A stretch of 64,000 nucleotides of DNA from CAIMMJ01 sp037131955 (GTDB lineage: Bacteria; Bacteroidota; Bacteroidia; UBA4408), in assembly GCA_037131955.1 (NCBI GenBank), contig JBAXQC010000002.1, positions 25,157-89,156 of the forward strand, in the 5' to 3' direction. The translations under genes were made by a program, and so were the position numbers. The notes under the pieces were generated by a model. That model did no database searches. It saw only the letters and a program-made list of their open reading frames with translations, and was not told the origin of the DNA. This document shows positions 52,439 to 62,788 of the stretch, piece by piece. Each line of letters begins with the position of its first letter. The stretch's first letter is position 1.

Positions 52439-53593
52439 ATGAAGAAATTTATCCTTATCGTTTGTTTAATAGTTTCTATTGTTTCGTGTAAAAAATCATT
52501 AGAAAATAACAATTTAAACAATAATGGCAAGCAGTTAGTGCTGCCCGAGAATACCTATAACTATTCAGACAAAATTGGTACAGGCGAGTTTATAAATCAA
52601 AAAGTAACTTTGGGTAGAGTATTATTTTATGATAGGTTTTTATCTGCAAACAATAATATTTCTTGTGGCTCTTGCCACAAACAGCAATTTGGTTTTGCCG
52701 ATAATGTTTCATTTAGTAAAGGAATTTGGGGGAAAGATTTAACAAGAAACTCATTAACAATTGCAGGAGATGGTGGAAATTTATTTTGGGATGGAAGAAG
52801 CGCTTCCATGCAAGAACTTGTGTTGAAACCAATTTCCAATCACAATGAAATGTTTCAGGACATTAATAAATTAGTAGAGAAATTAGCTTACAATCCTAAT
52901 TATCCCAAATTGTTTAAAGCTGCTTATCAAACTGAAGAAATTTCGCTCGCAAAAATCTCTGAAGCATTAAAATTATTTTGTAGTTCATTAAAACCAACAA
53001 ATGCAAGAATAATAAAAGAAATCTCTAATTTCTCCAATATACAAATGTCAAGTTTTTCTCTTACTGAAAAAGAAGGTTATAATTTATTTTTTGGCAAGGC
53101 TAAATGTAGCTCTTGTCATCATATTACACCATCAAATTATTCTGGAAGTTTCTCAAACAATGGCTTAGATTTGGATTACAAAGACAATGGACTTGGAGAA
53201 ATATCAAAACTGGCATCAGATAATGGGGTATTTAAAACGCCTAACCTATTAAATATAGAATTCACTGCTCCTTATATGCATGACGGTAGATTTAAAACAC
53301 TAGAAGAAGTTATTGATTTTTATGATCACCAAGTGCAGCCTCATCCTAATTTATCTTTTGTTCTTAAAACAAATATTCCGGATGAACAACTTTCTAATTT
53401 AATTGATTCATTAGCAAACGTTGGTATTTTCATTAACAATTTTGAGCAATTAAGCCAGTACATTCCGGATTCAGGCGAACCAGTAAAACTTAATTTAACC
53501 AACAATGAAAAGAAGGCACTGGTTGATTTTTTAAAAACTTTTTCTGACCGTCAGTTAATTGTTGACCCTAGGTTTTCGGATCCTTTTAACTAA
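52439..53593 (+). CDS. Di-heme cytochrome c peroxidase / MauG-family lipoprotein
   Basis: 384 residues. A lipoprotein signal ends IVSC (C17). Two c-type heme sites are present: CGSCH at 76-80 and CSSCH at 223-227, the two-domain layout of bacterial cytochrome c peroxidases. TRNSLTIAGDGGNLFWDGR is the conserved block after the first heme, and FKTPNLLNIEFTAPYMHDGRF carries the distal tyrosine/methionine region. A periplasmic peroxide reductase or oxidative enzyme. It converges on the MFS gene with an 8-bp overlap. Confidence 0.93.
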   Translation: MKKFILIVCLIVSIVSCKKSLENNNLNNNGKQLVLPENTYNYSDKIGTGEFINQKVTLGRVLFYDRFLSANNNISCGSCHKQQFGFADNVSFSKGIWGKDLTRNSLTIAGDGGNLFWDGRSASMQELVLKPISNHNEMFQDINKLVEKLAYNPNYPKLFKAAYQTEEISLAKISEALKLFCSSLKPTNARIIKEISNFSNIQMSSFSLTEKEGYNLFFGKAKCSSCHHITPSNYSGSFSNNGLDLDYKDNGLGEISKLASDNGVFKTPNLLNIEFTAPYMHDGRFKTLEEVIDFYDHQVQPHPNLSFVLKTNIPDEQLSNLIDSLANVGIFINNFEQLSQYIPDSGEPVKLNLTNNEKKALVDFLKTFSDRQLIVDPRFSDPFN

Positions 53594-54815
53594 TTATTTT
53601 TTCAGTTTTTTTTAAGCTTCTAAATCCAAATAAACAAAGAATGCTTATAACTATCAATACATAAAACATGGCATTAAAGCCATAGTTATCTGCAATACCT
53701 AAACCCACAGACGGGGCTGCAATATTAGCAATTCCATAAGCTATAGAATACAATGCAGAATATTGTCCTTGGCGTTCTTTAGGTGGTTTAGACAAAGCGT
53801 AATTCATCATAAACGGCATGGCAAATATCTCAGAAAGGGTAATAACAATGGTATAAACAACTGCCCATATAAGCATTCCTTTTCCAACTAATAAAAACAA
53901 AAAACACAAGGGCAAACACCAAACTCCCCAAATAATAAACTTAAAATTTTGATTCTTTTTCTCCAGTATTCCCACAATTGGCATTTCAACTAAAACTACC
54001 AATAAACCGTTAAAGGCCATGAGCAAACCAATTAAATCTTCTCCGTAGCCTAGCTCTCTGCTAAAAAACTGCGGTACACTTGCAAAAATCTGAAAGAAAA
54101 TTATTCCATATATGGCCACAAAAAAAATAAATTTTAAGTACTCTGTGTCTCTGTAGGCCGACTTACTTTTTACCTTTGTTTCATCTTTCTTTCTCTCTTG
54201 GTGCAAAGAATTTGTTTTAGGCAATACAAAAAACAACATAATGCCTGCACAAATGCTGGTAACAGCATCTATCACAAACAACAAATGGTATCCTAAATGC
54301 AGAGCAACAAAACCGCCCACAGCAGGGCCAACGGAAAAGCCTAGATTTACTGCCAATCGTACCAAAGAAAATGAACGAGTTCTGTTGGCAGAATTGCTAA
54401 AGGTAGCAATTGCAGTTGAATTTGCTGGCCTAAATACATCCGCAACCAGTGCGTAAAAAAATACAATGGCAGAAATTTCTATAGCTGTTTTGCCAACAAT
54501 CATCAGCAAAAGAATTAATCCACTTATAACTTGAGAAAAAACCAATAAATAAAAAAAGTTTATTCTATCTGTTAGCCATCCTCCCAAGTAACTGCCAATA
54601 ATACTGCCTATACCATACATACTCATTATTAAACCGGCTTGCGAGATAGAAAAATGCAATTCTTTGGTAAGGTACAAAGAGGTAAATAACAGTACCATTG
54701 AACCACTTCTATTGATGAAACTGGCAAAAGAAAGTATCCAAATGTTTTTTTCTAAATTAGAAAATGAAGATTTATAGAGAGAAATTAAATTCAACAAAAT
54801 TTTATTGGATTGCAA
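53586..54815 (-). CDS. Major facilitator superfamily transporter
   Basis: 409 residues, twelve membrane helices with a central cytoplasmic loop (about 200-220, QERKKDETKVKSKS). The helix 2-3 motif is YGIGSIIGSYLGGWLTDRIN, the signature GxLaDR-type loop of MFS proteins. Substrate unknown; overall resemblance is to drug or metabolite efflux members. The first in-frame start is TTG 54815. TATTTTTG (54820-54813) overlaps it, so translation may begin a few codons later. Confidence 0.9.
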   Translation of the reverse strand: MQSNKILLNLISLYKSSFSNLEKNIWILSFASFINRSGSMVLLFTSLYLTKELHFSISQAGLIMSMYGIGSIIGSYLGGWLTDRINFFYLLVFSQVISGLILLLMIVGKTAIEISAIVFFYALVADVFRPANSTAIATFSNSANRTRSFSLVRLAVNLGFSVGPAVGGFVALHLGYHLLFVIDAVTSICAGIMLFFVLPKTNSLHQERKKDETKVKSKSAYRDTEYLKFIFFVAIYGIIFFQIFASVPQFFSRELGYGEDLIGLLMAFNGLLVVLVEMPIVGILEKKNQNFKFIIWGVWCLPLCFLFLLVGKGMLIWAVVYTIVITLSEIFAMPFMMNYALSKPPKERQGQYSALYSIAYGIANIAAPSVGLGIADNYGFNAMFYVLIVISILCLFGFRSLKKTEKIIS

Positions 54816-54878
54816 AAATAGAATTATTTAGCGTTTTCATAAAACTTGTACATTTAACTTTTTAAATTTTAAAACTGC

Positions 54879-56768
54879 ATGAAAATCTCAAAATTATACC
54901 TTTCAATTTTTTTGTTCATCCTTGCCTTTTCTACTGCAAATTCTCAGGAAGTAACAGAAGAGTGGATAAAAGAAAATTACATAAAAAAGGAAGTGTTAGT
55001 GCCAATGAGAGACGGCACAAAATTATTCACAGCCATTTATTCTCCCAAAAGCACTGTAGAAAAACATCCATTTTTAATGATGAGAACACCCTATTCTTGT
55101 GCTCCTTATGGCGAAGACAAAATATGGGGAAGGCTCTACCAATATTATTACAAGGAGTATTTAAAACAAGGATACATTTTTGTGATTCAAGATGTAAGAG
55201 GAAGATGGATGAGTGAAGGAAAATTTGAAGATGTTAGACCTTTTTTAGAAAATAAATCTAAACCTAATGACATAGACGAAGCCAGTGATACTTATGATAC
55301 TGTGGATTGGCTATTAAAAAATGTAGAAAATAACAATGGAAAAGTAGGAGTATTTGGCGTTTCTTACCCTGGGTTTTATGCCACCATGGCTGCTGCAAGT
55401 GCTCATCCAGCAGTAAAAGCTGTTAGTCCGCAGGCACCCGTTACGGATTGGTTCATGGGCGATGATTTTCACCACAACGGTGCATGTATGCTTTGGGACG
55501 GATTTAATTTTTATTCCACCTTTGGACAGCCACGCCCAAAACCAACAACAAAAGGACCAATAAATTTCCCTTATTATACAAACGACAGGTATAAATTTAT
55601 GCTTGAAACTGGAGCAATTAGCAATTTTACTAAACTACTTGCCGACAGCATAGAATTTTGGAAAGTGCTGATGGAGCACCCTAATTACGACGATTTTTGG
55701 AAAAAACGTGATGCCAGACAAGCAACCAAAAATATTAAACCAGCCATGCTTGTAGTTGGTGGTTTGTTTGATGCCGAAGATTGTTATGGTGCTTGGCGAC
55801 TTTACGAGTCCATTGAAAAAAACAACCCAAACACAAGCAATAAAATTGTAATGGGTCCTTGGGCACATGGAGGGTGGGGAAGAAGCAGCGGAAACTATTT
55901 GGGTAATGTTAGATTTGGAAGCAATACATCTACTTACTATCAAAAAAATATTGAAATTCCATTTTTTAATTACCACCTAAAAGGGACGGGTAACATTGAT
56001 AGTTTGCCCGAAGCATCAATTTTTTTTACCGGCGAAGATAAGTGGAGAAGTTTAACTGTTTGGCCACCAAAAGAAATTAAAAAAACCAATGTTTACTTTT
56101 TGCCCAATTATAAATTAGGATTTATTCCTTCGCCAATCCTAAACAGTTACTCAGAATATGTGAGTAATCCAAACAAACCGGTGCCCTATACAGAGGGAAC
56201 TATGGAAGGAAGAACAAGAGAATACATGACCGACGACCAACGGTTTGCATCTCAAAGACCAGATGTGCTAACGTTTGAAATGCCCACGCTTACCGAAGAT
56301 ATTACTGTGGCCGGAACATTAACCGCACAATTAAATGTAAGTATTTCTACAACTGATGCCGATTTTATTGTTAAACTAATTGATGTTTTTCCTGAAAAAT
56401 TTCAATACGATACAACTAGCTATGGAATTGGCAATGGAAAAGAATATTTAATGGATTCGTATCAAATGTTAGTGAGAGGAGAAGTTATGAGAGGAAAATT
56501 TAGAAACAGTTTTGAAAAGCCCGAAGCATTTGAACCCAACAAAGCAACTTTGGTGAAATTTGACTTGCCAGATATTGCACATACCTTTAAAAAAGGCCAC
56601 AAAATAATGGTACAAATTCAAAGCACTTGGTTTCCTTTGGTGGATAGAAATCCTCAACAGTTTTTAGATATTTACCACTGTAAAGATTCTGACTTTGTAT
56701 CAAGTACCATTAAATTGTATCACGATTCAAAATATCCTTCGTCAATTGTTTTGCCTATCTTAAAATAA
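54879..56768 (+). CDS. CocE/NonD-family hydrolase (X-Pro dipeptidyl peptidase S15 type)
   Basis: 629 residues with a signal peptide ending TANSQ. The alpha/beta-hydrolase domain has DVRGRW near 105 and the catalytic serine S162 in GVSYPGF, and a later aspartate/histidine pair (GGLFDAEDCYG, and GPWAHGGW). The C-terminal jelly-roll domain typical of CocE/PepX proteins begins near 450 (FEMPTLTEDITVAGTL). Periplasmic; family members hydrolyse esters, amides or N-terminal dipeptides, and the substrate is not predictable. Confidence 0.92.
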   Translation: MKISKLYLSIFLFILAFSTANSQEVTEEWIKENYIKKEVLVPMRDGTKLFTAIYSPKSTVEKHPFLMMRTPYSCAPYGEDKIWGRLYQYYYKEYLKQGYIFVIQDVRGRWMSEGKFEDVRPFLENKSKPNDIDEASDTYDTVDWLLKNVENNNGKVGVFGVSYPGFYATMAAASAHPAVKAVSPQAPVTDWFMGDDFHHNGACMLWDGFNFYSTFGQPRPKPTTKGPINFPYYTNDRYKFMLETGAISNFTKLLADSIEFWKVLMEHPNYDDFWKKRDARQATKNIKPAMLVVGGLFDAEDCYGAWRLYESIEKNNPNTSNKIVMGPWAHGGWGRSSGNYLGNVRFGSNTSTYYQKNIEIPFFNYHLKGTGNIDSLPEASIFFTGEDKWRSLTVWPPKEIKKTNVYFLPNYKLGFIPSPILNSYSEYVSNPNKPVPYTEGTMEGRTREYMTDDQRFASQRPDVLTFEMPTLTEDITVAGTLTAQLNVSISTTDADFIVKLIDVFPEKFQYDTTSYGIGNGKEYLMDSYQMLVRGEVMRGKFRNSFEKPEAFEPNKATLVKFDLPDIAHTFKKGHKIMVQIQSTWFPLVDRNPQQFLDIYHCKDSDFVSSTIKLYHDSKYPSSIVLPILK

Positions 56769-56804
56769 GTTCGTTATTTAGACCTCAGAAATTGCCAAGA
56801 AACG

Positions 56805-57533
56805 ATGATTGATTTAAAGGATATAGCAAGGAAAACACTTAATTATTTACACCTCGATTTAACTAAAAATTTAGAATACGATAGGCTTACAAAAAAAATC
56901 ATTAAACAAGTTGTAAGTACTAACTCCAATTGCATTGACGTTGGATGCCACAAAGGAGAAATTTTAGATGAAATAATTTCCTCAGCTCCAAATGCAAGCC
57001 ATTTTGCTTTTGAACCAATTCCACTATTTTTTGAAAACCTAAAAACCAAGTACAACAACTACAAAAACATAACTTTTCTTCCATTTGCTTTGGCAGACAA
57101 AAACGGAACAGCAAGTTTTAATTACGTTAAAAATGCACCTGCCTACAGCGGACTAAACAAGAGAGAATATGCCCACAAGCAACCAGATATTCAAGAAATA
57201 AATGTTGAAATAAAACGACTAGATGATTTAATACCCGAGAATGTTAAAATAGATTTTATAAAAATTGATGTAGAAGGAGCAGAGCTTGGTGTGTTAAAGG
57301 GTGCTACCAGAATCATTGAAAAGAATAAACCAGTAATTATATTTGAAAGTGGCATTGGCGCTAGCGATTATTATGGTACAAGTCCAGAAAACGTTTTTGA
57401 TTTTTTTGACAAAGAAGTAAAAATGAAAGTGGCTTTGTTAAAAGGTTTTTTAGAGAGAAAATCGCTGAGCAGGCAAGAATATATTGATGTTTACAACAGG
57501 AGAGAAGAGTACAGTTTTGTGGCGTGGGTTTAG
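56805..57533 (+). CDS. FkbM-family SAM-dependent methyltransferase
   Basis: 242 residues. The SAM motif is CIDVGCHKGEILDEI at about 46-60. FAFEPIPLFFENLKTKY and IDFIKIDVEGAELGVLKGA are the two diagnostic FkbM blocks. The family typically methylates sugar or polyketide hydroxyls. It starts 36 bp after the CocE gene and may be co-transcribed; no pathway partner is obvious. Confidence 0.9.
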   Translation: MIDLKDIARKTLNYLHLDLTKNLEYDRLTKKIIKQVVSTNSNCIDVGCHKGEILDEIISSAPNASHFAFEPIPLFFENLKTKYNNYKNITFLPFALADKNGTASFNYVKNAPAYSGLNKREYAHKQPDIQEINVEIKRLDDLIPENVKIDFIKIDVEGAELGVLKGATRIIEKNKPVIIFESGIGASDYYGTSPENVFDFFDKEVKMKVALLKGFLERKSLSRQEYIDVYNRREEYSFVAWV

Positions 57534-57644
57534 GTATAAGTGTTGAATTTAAACGCAAGAATTATTAAGTTCAAATTGGGTTTGTGTAAGGCAAAGTAAA
57601 AAATTTAAAAACTTTTTTTGAGGGACACTACTAAAAACAAACAC

Positions 57645-58415
57645 CTAAACAATTCCTAAAATTAAACCAAAGCCTATTGCAATTAAAAAAAATGCAATTA
57701 AAAAATTAATAGCTTTTTTATTTACCTTTTTAAGGTATTTTTTTCCTAATATAGTTCCTGCAAAAGCCGAAATCATAACCAAAAGAATATTAATACTAAA
57801 TTTAAAATCGAAGCTTACATTAGTATTAAAATAAACACCTATTCTAGAAATATCAACCATTAGTGCAATTGCAGTGCCTGTGGCGATGTATTCTGCAGCA
57901 CTTAAATTTATCTTACTCAAAAAAAAACTACGTATTGCTCCTTGGTTTCCGCTTAAACCTCCAAACAACCCTGAAACAAAACCACCCAACCCCATATTTT
58001 TTAGCGTTAAGCTTGTAGTAAGTTTTTCTGCGAATACTTCAATAAAAGAAAATACTATCATCAGCGTTCCTAGCAATAGCTTGGCTTGCGAGGTATTAAA
58101 TTCCATTTTTAAAAGTGAATAATTTATAGAATCCTTTTCAGAATAAAAGTATCCGAGCAAAAGTGAACCTATAATTGCCCCTAAAATTGAGGTAAAGCCA
58201 AATGAAAACAATACGTTTTTATTTATACTTTTTCCAACAAGAATTATTTTAAGAATGTTATTTGCAAAATGCACCAGGGCAGTCATGATAACAGCATATT
58301 CTATGGGGTAAAACAGTGCAAAAATTGGAGTTAAAATTGTTCCTAATCCAAAGCCAGAAAAGAAGGTGAGCAATGCTCCAACAAATGCTGCAATAATTAT
58401 TATTAGTTCATTCAT
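57645..58415 (-). CDS. TauE/SafE-family transporter (sulfite/organosulfonate exporter type)
   Basis: 256 residues, eight hydrophobic helices. ALLTFFSGFGLGTILTPIFAL near the start and LGGFVSGLFGGLSGNQGAIRS in the middle are the two repeated half-motifs of the family. Such proteins move small anions, often sulfur compounds. The gene begins 14 bp after the GNAT gene on the same strand, so they form an operon. Confidence 0.9.
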   Translation of the reverse strand: MNELIIIIAAFVGALLTFFSGFGLGTILTPIFALFYPIEYAVIMTALVHFANNILKIILVGKSINKNVLFSFGFTSILGAIIGSLLLGYFYSEKDSINYSLLKMEFNTSQAKLLLGTLMIVFSFIEVFAEKLTTSLTLKNMGLGGFVSGLFGGLSGNQGAIRSFFLSKINLSAAEYIATGTAIALMVDISRIGVYFNTNVSFDFKFSINILLVMISAFAGTILGKKYLKKVNKKAINFLIAFFLIAIGFGLILGIV

Positions 58416-58429
58416 TTGCTACAAAATTA

Positions 58430-58972
58430 TTAAGAATCAGCTAACAACGAATACAGTTCAGAATCTTCAAATACTTGATTTTTTAAGTAATTTTTTCTCA
58501 GAAGGCCTTCATAAATAAATCCATTGTTTAAAAGAAGTTTTTTTGAAACAAGATTTTCTTTAGCAGTCATTGCTTCAATTCTGTGCAAGTTCATTTCTTC
58601 AAAACCAAATTTTAAAACTCTGGGCAAAACTTCTTTCATAATTCCTTTGCCCCAATTTTTTTGATTGTTTATTACATAGCCAATTTCTGCTTTTTGATGT
58701 TTTGGAATCCACGTATGGTAGCCACACCATCCAAAAATTTCATTTGATTTTTTTTCAAGTATCTGAAAATAGAGGAAAGTAAAATGATAGGATGAAATTC
58801 CCATTTTTAGTTTTGCTTTTTCAATTTCAAGCAAATCAAGAGTTTCAATATTCAAATACTCCATTATCTCTTTGTCTTTGCAGGTACTAAATACTTCAGA
58901 AACTATTTTGGGATTAATTTCTCGGAGCAAAAAATTAGGAGTAGAAATTATTGTTGAGTTGAATGAAAACAA
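58430..58972 (-). CDS. GNAT-family N-acetyltransferase (RimJ/RimL type)
   Basis: 180 residues from TTG 58972 (MFSFNSTIISTPNFLLREI), where GNAT-like sequence begins. An ATG at 59020 is in frame but would place 16 hydrophobic residues ahead of the domain and leave only 6 bp to the divergent glycosyltransferase start. The acetyl-CoA loop is NQKNWGKGIMKEVLPRVLKF, followed by the RIEAMTAKENLVSKKLLLNNGF helix typical of ribosomal protein or amino acid acetyltransferases. Acceptor unknown. Confidence 0.83.
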   Translation of the reverse strand: MFSFNSTIISTPNFLLREINPKIVSEVFSTCKDKEIMEYLNIETLDLLEIEKAKLKMGISSYHFTFLYFQILEKKSNEIFGWCGYHTWIPKHQKAEIGYVINNQKNWGKGIMKEVLPRVLKFGFEEMNLHRIEAMTAKENLVSKKLLLNNGFIYEGLLRKNYLKNQVFEDSELYSLLADS

Positions 58973-59026
58973 GGGAAAAAGTTTTTTATAAAAGTAAAAT
59001 AAAAAACAATTTACTATCATTACAAA

Positions 59027-60607
59027 ATGCCAACAGTGTATTATTTTCCTCTACATCAATTTTATATTTTACTTATTGGCTTTGTTTTTTTTGTTGCTTC
59101 AATTGTAACTTTTCAATTTTACAAAAGAGAGTTAGTAAGTATTACTTTATTATTTATTGCAGGAATTTTTCTTTGTTCTTTTATGGCAATTCTAGATCCA
59201 TTTTTAAATACTTGGGACGAACAATTTCATGCCTTGGTTGCAAAAAACTGCATCAACCAACCTTTTGAACCATATTTATACCTCAATCATTTTTTGCCTT
59301 TTGATTATAGAAATTGGACTGCCAATGAAATTTGGTTGCACAAACAACCCTTGTTTATTTGGCAAATTGCCCTGAGTTTAAAATTATTTGGGATAAATGC
59401 ATTTGCTGTAAGAATTCCATCCATAATAATGATGAGTGTTATTCCAGTTTTTATTTATAGAATGGGCAAAATTGTTGTAAACAATAAAGTAGGATTTTAT
59501 GCCTCTTTACTTTTTGCGTCTTCTTATTATGTTCATGAATTGTGCACTGGATTTCCACCAAGTGACCATAATGACATTGCTTTTTTGTTTTATATTACTG
59601 CCAGCATTTGGGCGTATATTGAGTTTGAAAACTCTAAAAAAAAGTACTGGTTAGTTCTTATTGGTGTTTTTAGCGGCTGTGCAATTTTGGTAAAATGGCT
59701 CACAGGTTTATTGGTGTTTTTGGGATGGATTTTTTCAATTTTATTTGATAAACAAAAGCGTTTTTTATTTGATTCTTACAAAGAAATTGCAATTAGTGTA
59801 TTAATTAGCACTGGTGTTTTTCTTCCCTGGCAATTGTATATTCTGAATCAATTTCCAAGCGAAAGCAAATATGAGTATTCTTTGAACTATAAACATTTTT
59901 TTTCGGTAATAGAAAACCATGGTGGCGATTTATTATTCTATTTTAAAAACCTAAATCAATTGTACGGTGGCGGGCAATTGGTTCCTTACGTTGTATTATT
60001 TTCTTTAGTTGTATTTTTTAGGGAGATTAAAGAAAGAAAATACAAGTTGATTTTATTTTCGATGCTAATTTTTGTTTACCTCTTTTTTTCTATTGCTGCC
60101 ACTAAAATGATTTCTTTTTGTTTTATTGTTAGTCCTATAATTTTTTTAGCCCTTGCAACACTCATCAATAATTTACGTAATTTTATTTGGCTAAAAATTA
60201 ATGCAGAAGAAAATTTAAAAAATTTAATTATTTGCCTTGTTCTAATTTTAGTTTCATGGGCTAATTTAAACCTATACAGAATTGCTTATAAACACACACT
60301 TTTAATAACAAAAAATGATAACGATAGGAGAGAAGAGAAAATAAATGACACCAAATTTATTCAATCGCTAAATTTAGTTTTACCCCATAAAAATTATTTG
60401 CTGTTTAATTGTAAAAAAGAAAAGAATATTCCAATTATGTTTTACACAGGAATTACTGCTTTTGACAGAAATATAAGTTATGACGAATACAACTTTCTGA
60501 AAAAAGAAAATGTAAAAATTGCAGTCATAGATAATGGCAACTTACCTCAATTTATAAGCAAAGATTCCATTGTTTTTAAGATTAACGCTCCAAACAATTC
60601 GTGGTAG
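59027..60607 (+). CDS. ArnT/PMT-like (GT39/GT83) membrane glycosyltransferase
   Basis: 526 residues with about eleven membrane helices. The catalytic acid is in the first periplasmic loop, LNTWDEQFHALVAKN, as in ArnT and protein O-mannosyltransferases, which use polyprenyl-phosphate sugars. The periplasmic helix-loop region around PPSDHNDIAF also fits. It would glycosylate a lipid or protein on the periplasmic side; the GT2 enzyme at 2.5 kb is the type that makes such lipid-linked donors, but it is far away. Confidence 0.86.
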   Translation: MPTVYYFPLHQFYILLIGFVFFVASIVTFQFYKRELVSITLLFIAGIFLCSFMAILDPFLNTWDEQFHALVAKNCINQPFEPYLYLNHFLPFDYRNWTANEIWLHKQPLFIWQIALSLKLFGINAFAVRIPSIIMMSVIPVFIYRMGKIVVNNKVGFYASLLFASSYYVHELCTGFPPSDHNDIAFLFYITASIWAYIEFENSKKKYWLVLIGVFSGCAILVKWLTGLLVFLGWIFSILFDKQKRFLFDSYKEIAISVLISTGVFLPWQLYILNQFPSESKYEYSLNYKHFFSVIENHGGDLLFYFKNLNQLYGGGQLVPYVVLFSLVVFFREIKERKYKLILFSMLIFVYLFFSIAATKMISFCFIVSPIIFLALATLINNLRNFIWLKINAEENLKNLIICLVLILVSWANLNLYRIAYKHTLLITKNDNDRREEKINDTKFIQSLNLVLPHKNYLLFNCKKEKNIPIMFYTGITAFDRNISYDEYNFLKKENVKIAVIDNGNLPQFISKDSIVFKINAPNNSW

Positions 60608-60813
60608 GGCTTTTAGTATTCTCAATGTTTTTATTTAAAAAGCTCACCAGAAATTATTTTTCACCTGTGCCTTAGCACTTCAACATCTACTCACAGAATT
60701 TCATTTCTTTAAATTAAAAAAACGATATCAAAATATTTATTCAACAATATATCAAAGGTCAAATATTCCTATTTTATTTACCACCTTTGCTGAATTAACA
60801 GGTTTATGTCTTT

Positions 60814-61608
60814 ATGAGGTACTGCGTTGCACTCTTATTTTATTTTTTTCTACCATCTAATTCATTTGCCTTGTCCAAGGAAATTAGCCTAAGTGTATAT
60901 TACAATTCAGGAAAATATAATCTTAATAGTCTAGACTCTATAAAATTAGACTCAATTGCTAAAGTATTGGTTAATGCAAAAAACTTCAGCGCCAGCATCA
61001 ATTCCTTTTGCGATTCCGACGGTTCTGTAAGAGACAATTTTGCCTTGGCAGAAAAAAGATGTACTGCAATAACTTCTATTTTTTTAGCCAATAAATTAAA
61101 AACCGATTCCATTCAATGCAATTCTATTGGAGAGCTACATACTAAAAAAAATAAATCAAGTACTCTTGAAAAAGAAAAATTACGCCGCTCCGATATTGTT
61201 ATACATTACACTTTGGCAGAGACAAAAAAACAGGATGAAAATTTTTCCTTTTCCGAAAAAGATTTTGTTGTAGGCAAAAAATTGGTACTGCCTGCCATCA
61301 ATTTTGTAAACGGCACCGCAGAATTTTTAGTCACTAGCTATCCCTCGCTGCTAGAACTGTTAAATGTAATGAAAAAATATCCAAGCTTAGAAATTGAAAT
61401 TGGAGGCCACGTTTGTTGCTCCAATAATTTTCCTATTTCAGAAGAACGTGCTCACAACGTTTACAACTACCTTAAAAAAAATGGAGTAAACGAAAATAGA
61501 ATGCAGTACAAAGGCTATGGAAAAACTCAAGCCATTTATGAAGACGACAAAGACGAAAAAAAAGCCAAAGTAAACAGGAGAGTAGAAATTACCATTTTAA
61601 AATACTAA
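60814..61608 (+). CDS. OmpA-family protein with two peptidoglycan-binding-like domains
   Basis: 264 residues with a signal peptide ending SNSFALS. The C-terminal domain (about 155-262) is a recognisable OmpA-like unit: INFVNGTAEFL, LEIEIGGHVCC, SEERAHNVYNYLKKNGV and VNRRVEITIL, with the ligand-binding arginine in NRRVEI. The first part (about 25-130) looks like a second, degenerate copy (YYNSGKYNLNSLDSIKL, NFALAEKRCTAITSIFL). Probably anchors to peptidoglycan in the periplasm. The 206-bp gap upstream holds no recognised feature. Confidence 0.85.
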   Translation: MRYCVALLFYFFLPSNSFALSKEISLSVYYNSGKYNLNSLDSIKLDSIAKVLVNAKNFSASINSFCDSDGSVRDNFALAEKRCTAITSIFLANKLKTDSIQCNSIGELHTKKNKSSTLEKEKLRRSDIVIHYTLAETKKQDENFSFSEKDFVVGKKLVLPAINFVNGTAEFLVTSYPSLLELLNVMKKYPSLEIEIGGHVCCSNNFPISEERAHNVYNYLKKNGVNENRMQYKGYGKTQAIYEDDKDEKKAKVNRRVEITILKY

Positions 61609-61609
61609 A

Positions 61610-62731
61610 TTACTGTTCTAACAAATCTTGAATCATTTTCTTCAAGTCCTTTGTTTCATTTTCCCAAATCAATTCTGCGGCGGCTTTTTGGGCGTTTAAT
61701 TTAATGGACTCATATTTAGCGGTATTAGCAATTATTTCGTTCATTTTATTTGCCAAACTCTCAGTGCTAAAATCCTCTACAATTTCTCCAACATTATACA
61801 GCTCAATAACTTTTTTATACTCTATTAAATTGGTTCCTAAAATGGGTATGCCTGCCTGTATGTAATCAAAAATTTTGTTGGGCAAACTGTATTTATAATT
61901 CAAATTACTGTCTTTGTCCAAGGTTAAACCCATGTTGCAATTGGCCGTGTATTGCATCAGTTGTTCAAAAGGAATTTTATCAATAATAACTACCTTTTGG
62001 TGCAAACCTAATTCAGAAATTTTATTTTTTAAAATCGAAAAAACATCACCGCTTCCTATAATGTATAAAACAGCGTTTACTTTTTGCATGGCCTCTACTG
62101 CTTCTTCTGCACCTCTGTCTATATTTATTCCAGAGCCTTGCAGAATAAAAATAAATTTATCCAGTGGCATTTTCAATTCCTCTCGTTTTTTTTTTTGTTG
62201 AAAATAAAATTTATGAGGCATATTACGTATCACCATCCACTTGTTATTGTATTCATCGCTAAACAACTTAGCAATAGATTGATTTACAGTGATACAATAC
62301 TTTAACTTAGGAACAATGGCACGTTCTATCCATTTCCAAATAGATTTTTTTAAGGGCGATTTTTGCAACTCAGGAACCTCCGTAAAGTATTCATGACTAT
62401 CATACACCAGTTCTTTTCCCTTAATTTTTGAAACCAAATAATTGGGCAAAAGAGTGTCTAAATCGTTAGCAAAATATAAATCTGCTTTTTTGCTCAGCAA
62501 AATAAACAAAAGTCTCACTTGAAACTCGGCATAAAAAAATGGTCCACTTGCAAACAGCAAATTCATTCTTTTTGTGGCATAAGCTCTGTTGTTTAGGGGC
62601 AAACTGTTTTTTAATTTTCTGCCTATCAACAACACCTCTGCTCCGCTATCCATAAGCAAAATACAGGTTTTATGAACCCTTTGATCGGTGGCTAAATCGT
62701 TTATTACCGAAACAATTACTTTTTTCTTCAT
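61610..62731 (-). CDS. GT4-type glycosyltransferase
   Basis: 373 residues from ATG 62731 (MKKKVIVSVINDLATDQRV); an upstream in-frame ATG at 62794 would overlap the divergent murB start. GT-B fold: KADLYFANDLDTLLPNYL and ELVYDSHEYFTEVPELQ in the N-terminal half, and IFILQGSGINIDRGAEEAVEAM and LPNKIFDYIQAGIPILGTN (the nucleotide-sugar-binding EX7E-like region) in the C-terminal half. No membrane helices. The sugar and acceptor are unknown. Converges on the OmpA-family gene with 1 bp between stops. Confidence 0.88.
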   Translation of the reverse strand: MKKKVIVSVINDLATDQRVHKTCILLMDSGAEVLLIGRKLKNSLPLNNRAYATKRMNLLFASGPFFYAEFQVRLLFILLSKKADLYFANDLDTLLPNYLVSKIKGKELVYDSHEYFTEVPELQKSPLKKSIWKWIERAIVPKLKYCITVNQSIAKLFSDEYNNKWMVIRNMPHKFYFQQKKKREELKMPLDKFIFILQGSGINIDRGAEEAVEAMQKVNAVLYIIGSGDVFSILKNKISELGLHQKVVIIDKIPFEQLMQYTANCNMGLTLDKDSNLNYKYSLPNKIFDYIQAGIPILGTNLIEYKKVIELYNVGEIVEDFSTESLANKMNEIIANTAKYESIKLNAQKAAAELIWENETKDLKKMIQDLLEQ

Positions 62732-62788
62732 TTTAAAACGGCTAAAAATAAGATATTTGCAAAAACAAAATTTATTTCTTTTTGAACA

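Noticed and set aside
60608..60813. Gap before the OmpA-family gene checked for tRNA or promoter
   Set aside because: No cloverleaf and no TAnnTTTG box at a sensible distance; AT-rich spacer only.
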